Source: Paenibacillus rhizovicinus (lineage in GTDB: Bacteria; Bacillota; Bacilli; Paenibacillales; Paenibacillaceae). From it: a stretch of 64,000 bases of DNA. Under the pieces are notes generated by a model. The model did no database searches. It saw nothing but the letters and a program-made list of their open reading frames with translations, and was not told the DNA's origin. Made by a program: the position numbers and the translations under genes. This document shows positions 45,245-53,298 of the stretch, one piece after another. The stretch lies in assembly GCF_010365285.1 (NCBI RefSeq), contig NZ_CP048286.1, forward strand, positions 4,869,501 to 4,933,500, written 5' to 3'. Numbering within the stretch: position 1 is the first letter of the stretch; every line of letters starts with the position of its first letter.

Positions 45245-46324
45245 TTACAGGGCAGGACCGAGCCAGCCCCAGAGCGCATAAACGAGCGCGGCGGCGATGA
45301 AGCCGTGAAGGAGACGCGCGATCAGAAAAGGCTTGTAGCGCAAGTCCGTGCGGCTCAGCAGGCTGGCCACTTGGGCATGAACGGAAAGGCCTGCCCAGGA
45401 CAACACGAACGCGGCGATCGCGACTTGGTGAACGAGGCCGCTCCCGGCGGCGGAGCCCGCGGCGCGCGCGCCGAGCGTAACCTCGAAGGTGCCGCTTACG
45501 ACGGCATCCGATAGTGCGGGAGGCATGCCGACGAGTCCGAGCACCGCGCGGATGCCCCCGCCCAGCATGTCGATGCTGCCAGTCTGGCGAAGCAGTTCCA
45601 TGATGACGGAGAAGACGACGACGAGTCCGCCGACGACGATCATCAGGCGCAGCGCCGCCTGGACGGCATCCTGCAGCAGCTTGCCGAGCGGCCGGCCATC
45701 CATCATGCGGGCGACATGCATCGCTTCCAGCGCCTCGGCTACGCGGCTCTTGCGGCGAGCCCCCGCGCGCCGTTCCTTCTTCTCGCTGCTGGCAGGGGCG
45801 TGACGATCATGGAAGCGCATGAGCAGGCCGATAATGAGCCCTCCGAAGTAATGGGCAGCGGCAAGGACGGGAGCGAGCGCTACGCTGTGGAAGAAACCGA
45901 CCGATACGGCGCCGATCAGGAAGATCGGGTCGGACGTCGTCGTGAAAGCCACGAGGCGCTCTCCCTCGGCCCGGTTGATCAGTTTCTGCTCCCACAGCTG
46001 CGCGGTCAGCCGCGCGCCGACGGGATAGCCGGATGCGTAGCCCATCGTGACGACGAAGCCGCCGATGCCCGGAATGCGGAACAATGGCCGCATAAGCGGA
46101 TCGAGGATTTTGCCGAAGAAATGGACGATGCCGAAGCCGAGAAGCAGTTCGGAAATGACGAAGAAGGGGAAGAGAGCCGGGAACAGCACTTCCCACCAGA
46201 TGGACAGGCCGCGCAGGGAAGCCTCCAATGCTTGGGCGGGGAAAGCCGCGAGCAGCAGCACGAGCACGGCTGCCGACCAAGCGGGGATGACGGACGGACG
46301 CAGCAGAAACCGGACGATATACAA
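45245..46324 (-). CDS. ylbJ: Sporulation integral membrane protein YlbJ
   Basis: YlbJ is a nucleoside-transporter-like (gate domain) membrane protein needed for spore formation in B. subtilis. The 359-residue homologue has about eight segments and the conserved FPFFVISELLLGFG, GYASGYPVGARL and TTTSDPIFLIGAVSVGFF motifs. A basic cytoplasmic loop (SEKKERRAGARRKSR) sits mid-protein. TTG 46324 is chosen because AGGAGG lies ten bases before it. Confidence 0.9.
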   Translation of the reverse strand: MYIVRFLLRPSVIPAWSAAVLVLLLAAFPAQALEASLRGLSIWWEVLFPALFPFFVISELLLGFGIVHFFGKILDPLMRPLFRIPGIGGFVVTMGYASGYPVGARLTAQLWEQKLINRAEGERLVAFTTTSDPIFLIGAVSVGFFHSVALAPVLAAAHYFGGLIIGLLMRFHDRHAPASSEKKERRAGARRKSRVAEALEAMHVARMMDGRPLGKLLQDAVQAALRLMIVVGGLVVVFSVIMELLRQTGSIDMLGGGIRAVLGLVGMPPALSDAVVSGTFEVTLGARAAGSAAGSGLVHQVAIAAFVLSWAGLSVHAQVASLLSRTDLRYKPFLIARLLHGFIAAALVYALWGWLGPAL

Positions 46325-46453
46325 GGGGATCTTCCCTCCTAAATGCCAATTGAAAAACAGGCTATTACTGCTATATGTCGGGGGGCGCGCATTCATCACT
46401 TGTCCATGCGAATCTTGTCCCGGAGGCCCAGTTATTAGGAGATATATTAATTT

Positions 46454-46467
46454 AGAAAACGCTTGCA
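46454..46467. promoter_or_regulatory. cre-like site upstream of a 30-residue open frame
   Basis: AGAAAACGCTTGCA matches the CcpA consensus TGWAANCGNTNWCA at ten of twelve defined positions. The word AACGCTTG recurs at about 46516. An extended -10 box (TGG-TACAAT, 46495-46503) lies between the two. Confidence 0.35.
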
Positions 46468-46534
46468 AAACGAGGTGTATTTTAATCCCGGTTATGGTAC
46501 AATCGGATTAAGACAAACGCTTGAGGTGATGACG

Positions 46535-46627
46535 ATGAGTATAATTGCCGGCATTCTTGTCTGTGCTTTCGTGTACGTCATCCGCGAGTCGCTTATAGCT
46601 CCCGGAGAAGAGGATTATGAAAGTTGA
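46535..46627 (+). CDS. Small hydrophobic protein, 30 residues
   Basis: GAGGTGAT lies five bases before ATG 46535. The peptide has a hydrophobic start (IIAGILVCAFVYVI) and an acidic end. A TGG-TACAAT extended -10 box upstream and a strong terminator downstream frame it as an independent transcript. No family recognised. Confidence 0.5.
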   Translation: MSIIAGILVCAFVYVIRESLIAPGEEDYES

Positions 46628-46663
46628 TCCAGTTCTTTAGTCGCACCATCATACTACTGCCGC

Positions 46664-46692
46664 AATGCCCTCCTGCGCGAGGGCATTTTTTT
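46664..46692 (+). terminator. Terminator after the 30-residue gene
   Basis: AATGCCCTC, a 6-base loop, GAGGGCATT and a run of seven T. Confidence 0.9.
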
Positions 46693-46835
46693 GATGTTCA
46701 TGGTTCATGCCCGCCTGTCGAAAAAGGCGTCCGTCCGGTTCAATTGCCTGGTACGAATAGTGATGGCATGAAATATCCTGAAAAAATTTCAAAAAAATAA
46801 TTCCAAAGACCTACAAAACGGAGATGAAAAAGACG

Positions 46836-47213
46836 ATGAATAACTATAGCACTATTTTCGAGGCGGTTGGAGGAGTCGAAGGCATCAAAGGAATCGTTCA
46901 GGCCTTTTATCCTAAAGTACAGAAGCATCCGCTGCTGGGACCGCTGTTCCCGGCGGACATCGACCCTGTCATGGAGAAGCAAACCTTGTTTTTATCCCAG
47001 TTTTTCGGCGGTCCATCCCTGTACTCCGACCAGTACGGCCATCCGATGATGCGGGCGCGGCATATGCCTTTTCCGATCACGCCGGAGCGCGCCGAAGCTT
47101 GGCTGAGCTGCATGCGCGCGGCGCTGTCCGAGACGGATTTGCCGATGGAGCTGCAGGAGCTGATGCTGGATCGGCTTTCGGGGCCGGCGCATCACTTTAT
47201 TAATCAACCCTAA
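46836..47213 (+). CDS. Group II truncated haemoglobin (YjbI/trHbO-like)
   Basis: These ~130-residue 2/2 globins bind oxygen or nitric oxide. The protein has FEAVGG and GIKGIVQAFYPKVQKHPLLGPLF, the tyrosine of the distal pocket, then the conserved FFGGPSLYSDQYGHPMMRAR-HMPFPIT, whose histidine is the proximal haem ligand, and the WLSCM helix with group II tryptophan. ATG 46836 leaves 12 bases after GGAG; ATG 46824 would leave only two. In B. subtilis yjbI lies near yjbH; here a DUF2225 gene follows. Confidence 0.93.
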   Translation: MNNYSTIFEAVGGVEGIKGIVQAFYPKVQKHPLLGPLFPADIDPVMEKQTLFLSQFFGGPSLYSDQYGHPMMRARHMPFPITPERAEAWLSCMRAALSETDLPMELQELMLDRLSGPAHHFINQP

Positions 47214-47238
47214 ACCTACGATCTGGAGACGTGATGAC

Positions 47239-47931
47239 ATGGAACCTTTATACGAGACAACCAAAACCTGCCTTTGCTGTGAGGGTTCCTTTGCAACGTC
47301 GCGTGTCCGGCCAAGCTTCAAGAAGTCGATCCGTCAGGATACCGACTTCTGCGCTTCCTATAAAACCGAGATCAATCCGGACTATTACGTTGTCTTCGTC
47401 TGTCCGGACTGCGGGTTCGCCTCGACGGAGAACGGTATTACGGCGATGACGGATGCCCAGCGGAAGAAGTATTACGAGCAGATCGGCGCGCGATGGACGC
47501 GCCGCGAATACGGAGGCAGCCGGACAAGAGAGCAGGCTTTGGCCTGCTATAAGATCGCTTTGCTCTGCGCGGGCGTTATCGGGGAGAAGGAACGGATCGT
47601 CGCAGGCATTCTGCATCACATCGCCTGGATCTACCGTTCGATGGAGGACCGGGAGCAGGAGCAGCGTTTCTTGCGTTTTGCGCTCGATGCGTACGTTACG
47701 GTGTTCGAGACGGAAGGCGTTTCGCTGAACAATGCGAAGCTGATGTATTTGATCGGGGAGCTGAACCGCCGCATCGGGGAGCCTCGCTTGGCCGTACGCT
47801 GGTTTTCCCGCGTCGTGAACGACAAGAAAATCACGGATGCCGCAATGATTCGGGCAAGCCGGGAGCAGTGGCAGCTGATCCGCGAAGAGCAGACGGGGCT
47901 CGACGACGAGACCGCTGCGGGTATCGCGTAG
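47239..47931 (+). CDS. DUF2225 protein: zinc-ribbon plus helical repeats
   Basis: The 230-residue protein begins with two cysteine pairs (CLCC near residue 11 and CPDC near residue 55), likely binding zinc. A helical part resembling TPR repeats follows (QALACYKIALLCAGVIGEKER, AGILHHIAWIYRSM). This is the DUF2225 arrangement common in spore-formers; its role is not established. It lies 25 bases after the globin gene and is probably co-transcribed with it. Confidence 0.85.
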   Translation: MEPLYETTKTCLCCEGSFATSRVRPSFKKSIRQDTDFCASYKTEINPDYYVVFVCPDCGFASTENGITAMTDAQRKKYYEQIGARWTRREYGGSRTREQALACYKIALLCAGVIGEKERIVAGILHHIAWIYRSMEDREQEQRFLRFALDAYVTVFETEGVSLNNAKLMYLIGELNRRIGEPRLAVRWFSRVVNDKKITDAAMIRASREQWQLIREEQTGLDDETAAGIA

Positions 47932-47950
47932 TATCGAGTAGTATCGCGTA
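47921..47950. repeat. Three copies of a 10-bp repeat over the DUF2225 stop codon
   Basis: GTATCGCGTA, GTATCGAGTA, GTATCGCGTA. The stop codon falls within the first copy. Expansion here could move the stop without disturbing the main domain. Confidence 0.7.
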
Positions 47951-47974
47951 GCAGGTTCGACAATCACGTGAGCA

Positions 47975-48021
47975 AAACCAAGAAACCGCCTGGGCATGAA
48001 GCCCGGGCGGTTTCTTGGTTT
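47975..48021. terminator. Bidirectional terminator after the DUF2225 gene
   Basis: AAACCAAGAAACCGCC and GGCGGTTTCTTGGTTT form a 16-bp stem with an inner GGGC/GCCC pair. It serves both converging transcripts. Confidence 0.9.
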
Positions 48022-48042
48022 ATTTACGTACGATGGCAAGCC

Positions 48043-48279
48043 TTACGCGCGTCGCAGCACGGTATCAGTCAGCAGGTAGTCCTGGTCGACATCTACGACA
48101 GTAACGCGATTATGGCAGCAAGGGAAGACGAGCAGCCGCTTCTTGCCGGTGTGGATATCCGAGAGCTCTCGCGGCCGAAGCGGGAGCAGGACGTTATCCT
48201 TGCTGCAGAAGGGACAGGAAGGGACATACACGTCCTTCATGATGATGTCGTACGGCAAGGTGCGCTCGAACGGAATCAC
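48043..48279 (-). CDS. Small cysteine-containing protein, 78 residues
   Basis: I do not recognise a named family. CPFC (residues ~22-25) and PCCH (~53-56) could form a four-ligand zinc site. No signal peptide or membrane segment is present. Its start overlaps the end of the YycC-like gene, so the two are translated together. Confidence 0.65.
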   Translation of the reverse strand: MIPFERTLPYDIIMKDVYVPSCPFCSKDNVLLPLRPRELSDIHTGKKRLLVFPCCHNRVTVVDVDQDYLLTDTVLRRA

Positions 48280-48458
48280 GGGTTGCCGTCTCCCTTGTCT
48301 TCGGGCGTGCTCTCGGGACTAGGGGCCGCTTTCGCAAGCTCGGCGATTTTCTGCAATAAAATATGCTTCGGCATATGCATGAGATGCTCCAGCGGAACGT
48401 TCAATTCCTTGGCCAGCTTCACGGCTGTCTCGGCGGAAAGCTGCAATGGTTGGGACAT
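48276..48458 (-). CDS. YycC-like small protein, 60 residues
   Basis: The protein has PLQLSAETAVKLAKELNVPLEHLMHMP, HILLQKIAELAK, which resembles the short YycC family of Bacillus, then a charged low-complexity tail. ATG 48458 lies nine bases after AAGGAG; earlier in-frame starts have no such site. It overlaps the downstream cysteine protein by four bases. Function unknown. Confidence 0.65.
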   Translation of the reverse strand: MSQPLQLSAETAVKLAKELNVPLEHLMHMPKHILLQKIAELAKAAPSPESTPEDKGDGNP

Positions 48459-48519
48459 CGGTGTCAACTCCTTATCTTCATTGGCCCTTGTTAGGAAAGG
48501 AAACCGGGACGGCATAGGA

Positions 48520-48550
48520 TTGGTAAAAGGGACAACATTACCGTTATAAT
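48520..48550 (+). promoter_or_regulatory. Candidate promoter for the M3 oligoendopeptidase gene
   Basis: A perfect TATAAT (48545-48550) follows TTGGTA with a long 19-base spacer. It lies 114 bases before the start codon. Confidence 0.4.
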
Positions 48551-48663
48551 CAGTTATACACCGATGCTGCTTAATACGCAACGTACGCCCGGCCGTGCAT
48601 TTGAAGCACGAACGGTTTGCCTTTAACTACACTTCTTACACAGTTACATTAGGAGGGACCCTT

Positions 48664-50502
48664 ATGACCACGCAATATCCGATTACTTGGGATTTAGATG
48701 TCATTTACGCGGGCGGCTCAAGCTCCGCGTCATTTCTGGAGGAGCTGGCCGGCATGGAGCGCGATATCGAAGCGCTGTACGGCGAGCTAGCGACATTGCC
48801 GCAAGGAGCGGCTCCATCCACGGAACAGCTGACCAGCTGGACCGCTGCGGTGCAGTCCATCCTGCTTCGTCTGCGTCAGTCCGATTCGTTCGTATCCTGC
48901 CTGCAGGCGCAGCAAATGAAAGACGCAGCCGCGAACGGCCTGAACGATCGCGTGAAGACGATGTCGGCGAAGTTCAACGCCGCGCTGACGAGCTACGACG
49001 AGAAGCTGCTCCGCACCGACGAAGCGTCGTGGAAGGCTTGGCTGCAATCCAGCGAGGCCGCGCCCGTTGCGTTCGTGCTGAACGAGCGCCGCGAAGCGGC
49101 GAAGGAGAAGCTGCCGCCGGAGCAGGAAGCGCTGGCCGGGGAGCTGGCAGTCGACGGGTATCATGGCTGGGGCGATTTTTACAATACGATCGTTTCCCGG
49201 ATTCGGTTCGAGGCGACGGAGGAAGACGGCACGGTCAAGCAGCTGTCGGCCGGACAGATGTTCAATCGGCTCTCGAACAGCAATCGTTCCGTGCGCGAAG
49301 CGGCTTTCCGCGAATGGGAACGGGTGTGGGGCGAACAGGCCGACCTGTGCGCGGATACGCTGAATCGCATTTCCGGCTTCCGTATGAAGCTGTACGGCAA
49401 ACGCGGCTGGGCTGGTCGTTCCGCTGACGCGGAACTGCTCGCCCATGCATCCGGGGATGCCATCCTGAAGGAACCGCTAGAGATGAACCGGATGAGCGAA
49501 GCGACGCTGAACGCGATGTGGTCGGCGGTTACGGAAGGAAAGCCGAAGCTTGTGCGCTATCTTGAGCGCAAGGCGAAGCTGCTCGGGCTCGAGCAATTGG
49601 ATTGGCACGATGTAGCTGCGCCGATCGGTCAGACGGAGAAGAAAGTTTCATACGACGAAGCGGCGGCGTTCATCAAAGAACAGTTCGGCGCTTTCAGCCC
49701 GGACTTGGCGGATTTTACGGAGATGGCGTTCAAAGATGCATGGATCGAGGCGGAAGACCGCCCCGGCAAGCGTCCCGGCGGGTTCTGCACGTCGTTTCCG
49801 AAGAGCGAGCAAACGCGTATATTCATGACCTACTCCGGCACGCCGGATAATGTGTCGACATTGGCGCACGAGCTCGGCCACGCGTATCATCAGCACGTGA
49901 TGAACGATCTGCCGCCGCTGGCGCAGGAATATGCGATGAACGTGGCGGAGACGGCATCTACGTTCGCCGAGATGATCGTGGCGGACTCCGCGCTGGAAGC
50001 GGCAACGGAACGCGACGAGAAGCTGGCGCTGCTGGACGAGAAGCTGCAGAACGCCGTGGCTTTCTTCATGAACATCCATGCCCGGTTCCTGTTCGAGACG
50101 CGCTTCTACGAGAAACGCCGCGAAGGCATGGTCGGCCAGGAAGAGCTGAACGGGCTTATGGAAGAGGCGCAGCGCGAAGCGTTCAGCGGCGCGCTCGGCG
50201 AGCTGCATCCGCATTTCTGGGCGGCGAAGCTGCATTTCTATTTAACGGATGTCCCGTTCTATAATTTCCCGTATACGTTCGGCTATTTGTTCAGCGGCGG
50301 CATATATGCCATTGCGAAGAAAGCGGGGCCGTCGTTCGCGGGTCGCTATGTCTCGCTGCTGCGGGATACGGGGCTGATGACGGTCGAGCAACTGGCCGAG
50401 AAGCATCTGGGCGTTCGATTGGATCAGCCGGACTTCTGGCGCGAGGCCGTGTCGCTGCTGCTCGAGGACGTGGACGCGTTCCTGGCGCTGACGGAAGAAT
50501 AG
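48664..50502 (+). CDS. pepF: M3 family oligoendopeptidase (PepF-like)
   Basis: PepF-type enzymes are cytoplasmic zinc peptidases that cut short peptides. The 612-residue protein has HELGHAYHQH near residue 402, with the two zinc histidines and the catalytic glutamate, and the downstream ETASTFAEMIV with the third ligand. The start YPITWDLDVIYAGGSS is typical of the M3B subfamily. AGGAGGG precedes ATG 48664. It is single and divergent from the two small genes. Confidence 0.93.
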   Translation: MTTQYPITWDLDVIYAGGSSSASFLEELAGMERDIEALYGELATLPQGAAPSTEQLTSWTAAVQSILLRLRQSDSFVSCLQAQQMKDAAANGLNDRVKTMSAKFNAALTSYDEKLLRTDEASWKAWLQSSEAAPVAFVLNERREAAKEKLPPEQEALAGELAVDGYHGWGDFYNTIVSRIRFEATEEDGTVKQLSAGQMFNRLSNSNRSVREAAFREWERVWGEQADLCADTLNRISGFRMKLYGKRGWAGRSADAELLAHASGDAILKEPLEMNRMSEATLNAMWSAVTEGKPKLVRYLERKAKLLGLEQLDWHDVAAPIGQTEKKVSYDEAAAFIKEQFGAFSPDLADFTEMAFKDAWIEAEDRPGKRPGGFCTSFPKSEQTRIFMTYSGTPDNVSTLAHELGHAYHQHVMNDLPPLAQEYAMNVAETASTFAEMIVADSALEAATERDEKLALLDEKLQNAVAFFMNIHARFLFETRFYEKRREGMVGQEELNGLMEEAQREAFSGALGELHPHFWAAKLHFYLTDVPFYNFPYTFGYLFSGGIYAIAKKAGPSFAGRYVSLLRDTGLMTVEQLAEKHLGVRLDQPDFWREAVSLLLEDVDAFLALTEE

Positions 50503-50666
50503 GCGATAGGCGGCGAATTTCGATCGGCGAATGAGGAATGAAAACTTCCATGCCGTGGAATACTGAAGTCTAGAAGGAACGGTGCGGCCTGCAAAGGCGT
50601 CTGCGCCGTTTTTCTGCCCTCACGGCGGAACGCAAGACTTAGGTGATCACGGAAAGGGGATTGGTT

Positions 50667-51146
50667 ATGCAGCTGGAACAAACATTTGTTATGGTTAAAC
50701 CGGACGGCGTTCGAAGAGGACTGATCGGTCCGATCATCGCGCGGTTCGAACAAAAGGGATTTACGCTTGCGGCCATCGAGCTGCTGCGAATTGACCGTTT
50801 GCTGGCAGAGCAGCATTACAGCGACTTGCGGACGAAGCCGTTCTTCGGCGAGCTTGTCGACTATTTAACTTCGGGGCCCGTGTGCGCGATGGTCTGGCAG
50901 GGGGAACATGCGGTAGAGAACGCGCGTGCCTTGATCGGGAAGACGAATCCCGTGGAAGCGTCTACCGGTACGATCCGGGGCGATTTTGCGATGGATATTG
51001 CAGGCAACATCGTGCACGGTTCGGATTCCGCGGCAAGCGCGGCACGCGAAATCGGCTTGTTTTTCGGCAAGCAGCCGGTATCTTCTCATCCGTTGGACCT
51101 CTATGCCAGCGAGCAAGGACATGGCGGCGAACAAACGGTGCATTAG
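50667..51146 (+). CDS. ndk: Nucleoside diphosphate kinase
   Basis: Ndk passes phosphate from NTPs to NDPs through a histidine. The 159-residue protein has [18 protein letters not shown] at the start, and the active-site histidine in NIVHGSDS near residue 115. The C-terminal ~12 residues ([11 protein letters not shown]) extend past the usual family end. AAAGGGGA lies before ATG 50667. Confidence 0.96.
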   Translation: MQLEQTFVMVKPDGVRRGLIGPIIARFEQKGFTLAAIELLRIDRLLAEQHYSDLRTKPFFGELVDYLTSGPVCAMVWQGEHAVENARALIGKTNPVEASTGTIRGDFAMDIAGNIVHGSDSAASAAREIGLFFGKQPVSSHPLDLYASEQGHGGEQTVH

Positions 51147-51180
51147 CATTGCATCGGCTTATCGGACGAATGGACAAAAG

Positions 51181-51224
51181 GAAAGCCCTCGCGGTCTCTT
51201 ATGGAGAACGGAGGGCTTTCGTTA
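51181..51224 (+). terminator. Terminator after ndk
   Basis: GAAAGCCCTC and GAGGGCTTTC form a 10-bp stem, with an inner TCT/AGA region. The U tract is short. Confidence 0.65.
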
Positions 51225-51249
51225 TATAAAGGGAAGGGGTAGCGGATAA

Positions 51250-51888
51250 TTAGAACGATTCGTTAATGACCAATTTGCTGAGCGGCAAGCGGCCGGACGG
51301 ACGCGCTGGCGTAGCTGCCTCGCCGAGGGCGATCATCATGACCGGGATGAAGCGGGAAGGGATTTTCAAAGCTTCAACCAGCTTCTCTTTGTCGAAACCG
51401 CCCATTGGCACGGTGTCGTAGCCTTTGGCTTTGGCTGCAAGCATCAGCTGCATGGAAGCAAGACCGGCATTCTTGTTCGCTTCGTCGCGCGCAACTTGCT
51501 CGAACGCATAGGCGCCTTCGATTTGCTTGATCATCGTGTCGGCAACTTCTTGCGGCATGTGGCCTGCTGCTGCTGCGCCTTCGAAGATTTCGCGGCCCGT
51601 GATTTGCGCTTGCAGATCGCCAAGAACGACGATTACCGCGGAAGCGTCGGATACTTGTTTTTGGCCGTAAGCGATCGGAAGCAAGAAGTCCTTCTGCGCT
51701 TGCTCTTGAACAACCAGGAAGCGCCATTGCTGCAGGTTCCACGAAGATGGAGCTGCTGCAGCGAGTTCAAGAATTTCGTTCAGCGTTTCTTGCGGGATAA
51801 CAACGTCTCTCTTATACTGACGGACGGATTGACGGGCACGCATGACTTCTTCTGCTGTCAGGGCAGCAGTTGTATTGGTTTGGCTCAT
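51250..51888 (-). CDS. NAD(P)H-dependent nitroreductase-family flavoprotein
   Basis: The 212-residue FMN-dependent oxidoreductase has RQSVRQYKRDVVIP with the FMN-phosphate arginines, the AAAAPSSWNLQQWRF motif and GYDTVPMGGFD near residue 160. It is of the YodC/YdgI/MhqN kind, which in Bacillus respond to quinones and diamide. AAAGGGA precedes ATG 51888. The promoter is overlain by a perfect inverted repeat (51958-51976), so it is probably repressed by a MarR/HxlR-type sensor encoded elsewhere. Confidence 0.9.
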   Translation of the reverse strand: MSQTNTTAALTAEEVMRARQSVRQYKRDVVIPQETLNEILELAAAAPSSWNLQQWRFLVVQEQAQKDFLLPIAYGQKQVSDASAVIVVLGDLQAQITGREIFEGAAAAGHMPQEVADTMIKQIEGAYAFEQVARDEANKNAGLASMQLMLAAKAKGYDTVPMGGFDKEKLVEALKIPSRFIPVMMIALGEAATPARPSGRLPLSKLVINESF

Positions 51889-51957
51889 AATGACAACTCC
51901 CTTTTCATATGGATGAATTGTAAAATTAAGTAACTCAAATTTTGATATGTTACTAAC

Positions 51958-51976
51958 GTAAGTATAATTTACTTAC
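51958..51976. promoter_or_regulatory. Operator-like perfect inverted repeat over the nitroreductase promoter
   Basis: GTAAGTATAATTTACTTAC is a 7-bp inverted repeat with a 5-base centre covering the -10 box. A second symmetry, GTTACTAAC, abuts it at 51949-51957, and AGTAAC/GTTACT pairs span 51930-51954. A repressor bound here would block polymerase directly. Confidence 0.65.
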
Positions 51977-51989
51977 AAAAGATAAGCAA
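51961..51989 (-). promoter_or_regulatory. Nitroreductase promoter
   Basis: On the minus strand, TTGCTT, a 17-base spacer and TATACT (five of six). It lies about 73 bases before the start codon. Confidence 0.6.
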
Positions 51990-52035
51990 CTAGTATTTTG
52001 GCATGGAAACGGATACATCGAAAAAATAAAAGGGG

Positions 52036-52065
52036 TTGACTGGCGGCTTGAGTACGTGGTAAATT
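52036..52065 (+). promoter_or_regulatory. Promoter of the tad/flp operon
   Basis: TTGACT (52036-52041), an 18-base spacer and TAAATT with an upstream TGG (extended -10). It would start a transcript about 70 bases before the hairpin terminator at 52094. Confidence 0.5.
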
Positions 52066-52093
52066 ATGGGCAATTGAATTTATGTCGCTACGG

Positions 52094-52140
52094 AAGCACC
52101 GTAACCGCGCAGATAACTGCGTCGTTATGGTGCTTTTTTT
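52094..52140 (+). terminator. Intrinsic terminator in the tad operon leader (attenuator-like)
   Basis: AAGCACCGTAAC pairs with GTTATGGTGCTT (one G-U pair). An inner CGCAG/CTGCG stem and a run of T complete a strong terminator. It stands between the promoter and tadZ with no gene before it, so it would stop transcription unless disrupted. Confidence 0.75.
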
Positions 52141-52180
52141 GCGTTCTTTTCATCCTCGGAGGAGTGTGGAATCGAAGATC

Positions 52181-53287
52181 ATGAACAAACGAAATCTGAT
52201 TGCGGCCGTAAACGACAGCGATTATATCGAGCGTCTTGCCGAATATATCCGTCATTCGTCGTTCGGCGAGAACTGGCAGCTGACGGCATTCACTAACGCA
52301 GCGGCGCTGCGCGGATTTATCCGCAGCGGGTATGCGATCGATCTGCTGGCCGCGCAGCCGGCCATGCTCGGCGAGCTGGGCGATCTGCCCGAGGATCTTA
52401 CGACGGCTGCGTTCGTTGATTACTACGGGCAGTCCAAGTACGAGAAGGAATTGCTGCAGTTTCAGCCGCTGCCCCAGCTGCTGCAAGCCATTACCTCGCT
52501 GTATGCGGCCGAGGGAAACCAGCTGCCTAAACCGGCGCTTCGCGGGAAAGGGCCTGTTGTCGTAACCGTGTATTCCGCCTCGGGCGGGACGGGGAAGACG
52601 ACGCTTGCGCTGCAGCTCGCCCGTCACGCCGACATCGCAGGGCTTCGATCGTTCTATCTCAACCTGGAACAATGGAATGCATCATTGCCTTTGTCCTCGG
52701 ATGGAAGCGCGGGCGGCGATGATTTCTCCAAACTTCTATATGCGATCCAATCGGATTCCGATCAAGGCGTATCCGCCGTGTTGGCCTATCGCAAACGGTA
52801 TCCGGCGTACAGCCTGGATGCGTTCGTCCCTTGCAATAATCCTGACGAGCGTCTGGCGCTCGGGACGGACCAGGCGAAGAAGCTGATTGCCGCCATTGCG
52901 GCTGCCGGCAATTACGGCCTCATTGTCGTGGATTTGGACAGCAGGATGGATGCCATGCACGCAGCGGTATTCGAGGAAAGCGATGCCATTCTATGGCTAA
53001 CGACGCCGGATATCGCGAGCTTTCGCAAGAATGAGCTGGCGATTTCATTCGCCGACAGGAAGTTCGGACCGGAATTCAAGGCACAGAAGCCGAAGTTCAG
53101 GTTCGTGCAGGTTGGAGGCGCGCTGAATGATAGAACGTTAACGGATGGAAAGCAGGCTCGAATGGATGCCGTGCTTCCGTTCGTGGAGGAATGGGCGGGC
53201 GGCGAGTATTTAAGCGGGACAGGGGCGATGGTGCCGCAATATCGGGGCGCCGTGGACGCACTGCTCCGCAGGCTCGGCATCCTGTAG
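52181..53287 (+). CDS. tadZ: TadZ/CpaE-like ParA-superfamily ATPase of a Tad pilus system
   Basis: TadZ/CpaE proteins place the Tad machine at its site in the cell. The 368-residue protein has a receiver-like N-terminal part without a clear acceptor aspartate. The MinD/ParA nucleotide loop SASGGTGKTT follows near residue 134, then LIVVDLDSRMD as the second ATP motif. The start is uncertain: ATG 52181 begins the conserved-looking sequence, but GGAGGAG lies 16 bases upstream and GTG 52166 is too close to it. It heads the operon. Confidence 0.82.
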   Translation: MNKRNLIAAVNDSDYIERLAEYIRHSSFGENWQLTAFTNAAALRGFIRSGYAIDLLAAQPAMLGELGDLPEDLTTAAFVDYYGQSKYEKELLQFQPLPQLLQAITSLYAAEGNQLPKPALRGKGPVVVTVYSASGGTGKTTLALQLARHADIAGLRSFYLNLEQWNASLPLSSDGSAGGDDFSKLLYAIQSDSDQGVSAVLAYRKRYPAYSLDAFVPCNNPDERLALGTDQAKKLIAAIAAAGNYGLIVVDLDSRMDAMHAAVFEESDAILWLTTPDIASFRKNELAISFADRKFGPEFKAQKPKFRFVQVGGALNDRTLTDGKQARMDAVLPFVEEWAGGEYLSGTGAMVPQYRGAVDALLRRLGIL

Positions 53288-53298
53288 GAGGCGAGGAC

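Noticed and set aside
52036-52145. Known riboswitch (cyclic-di-GMP or preQ1) in the tad leader
   Set aside because: I could not match the conserved cores of these classes. Only the promoter and terminator are supported.
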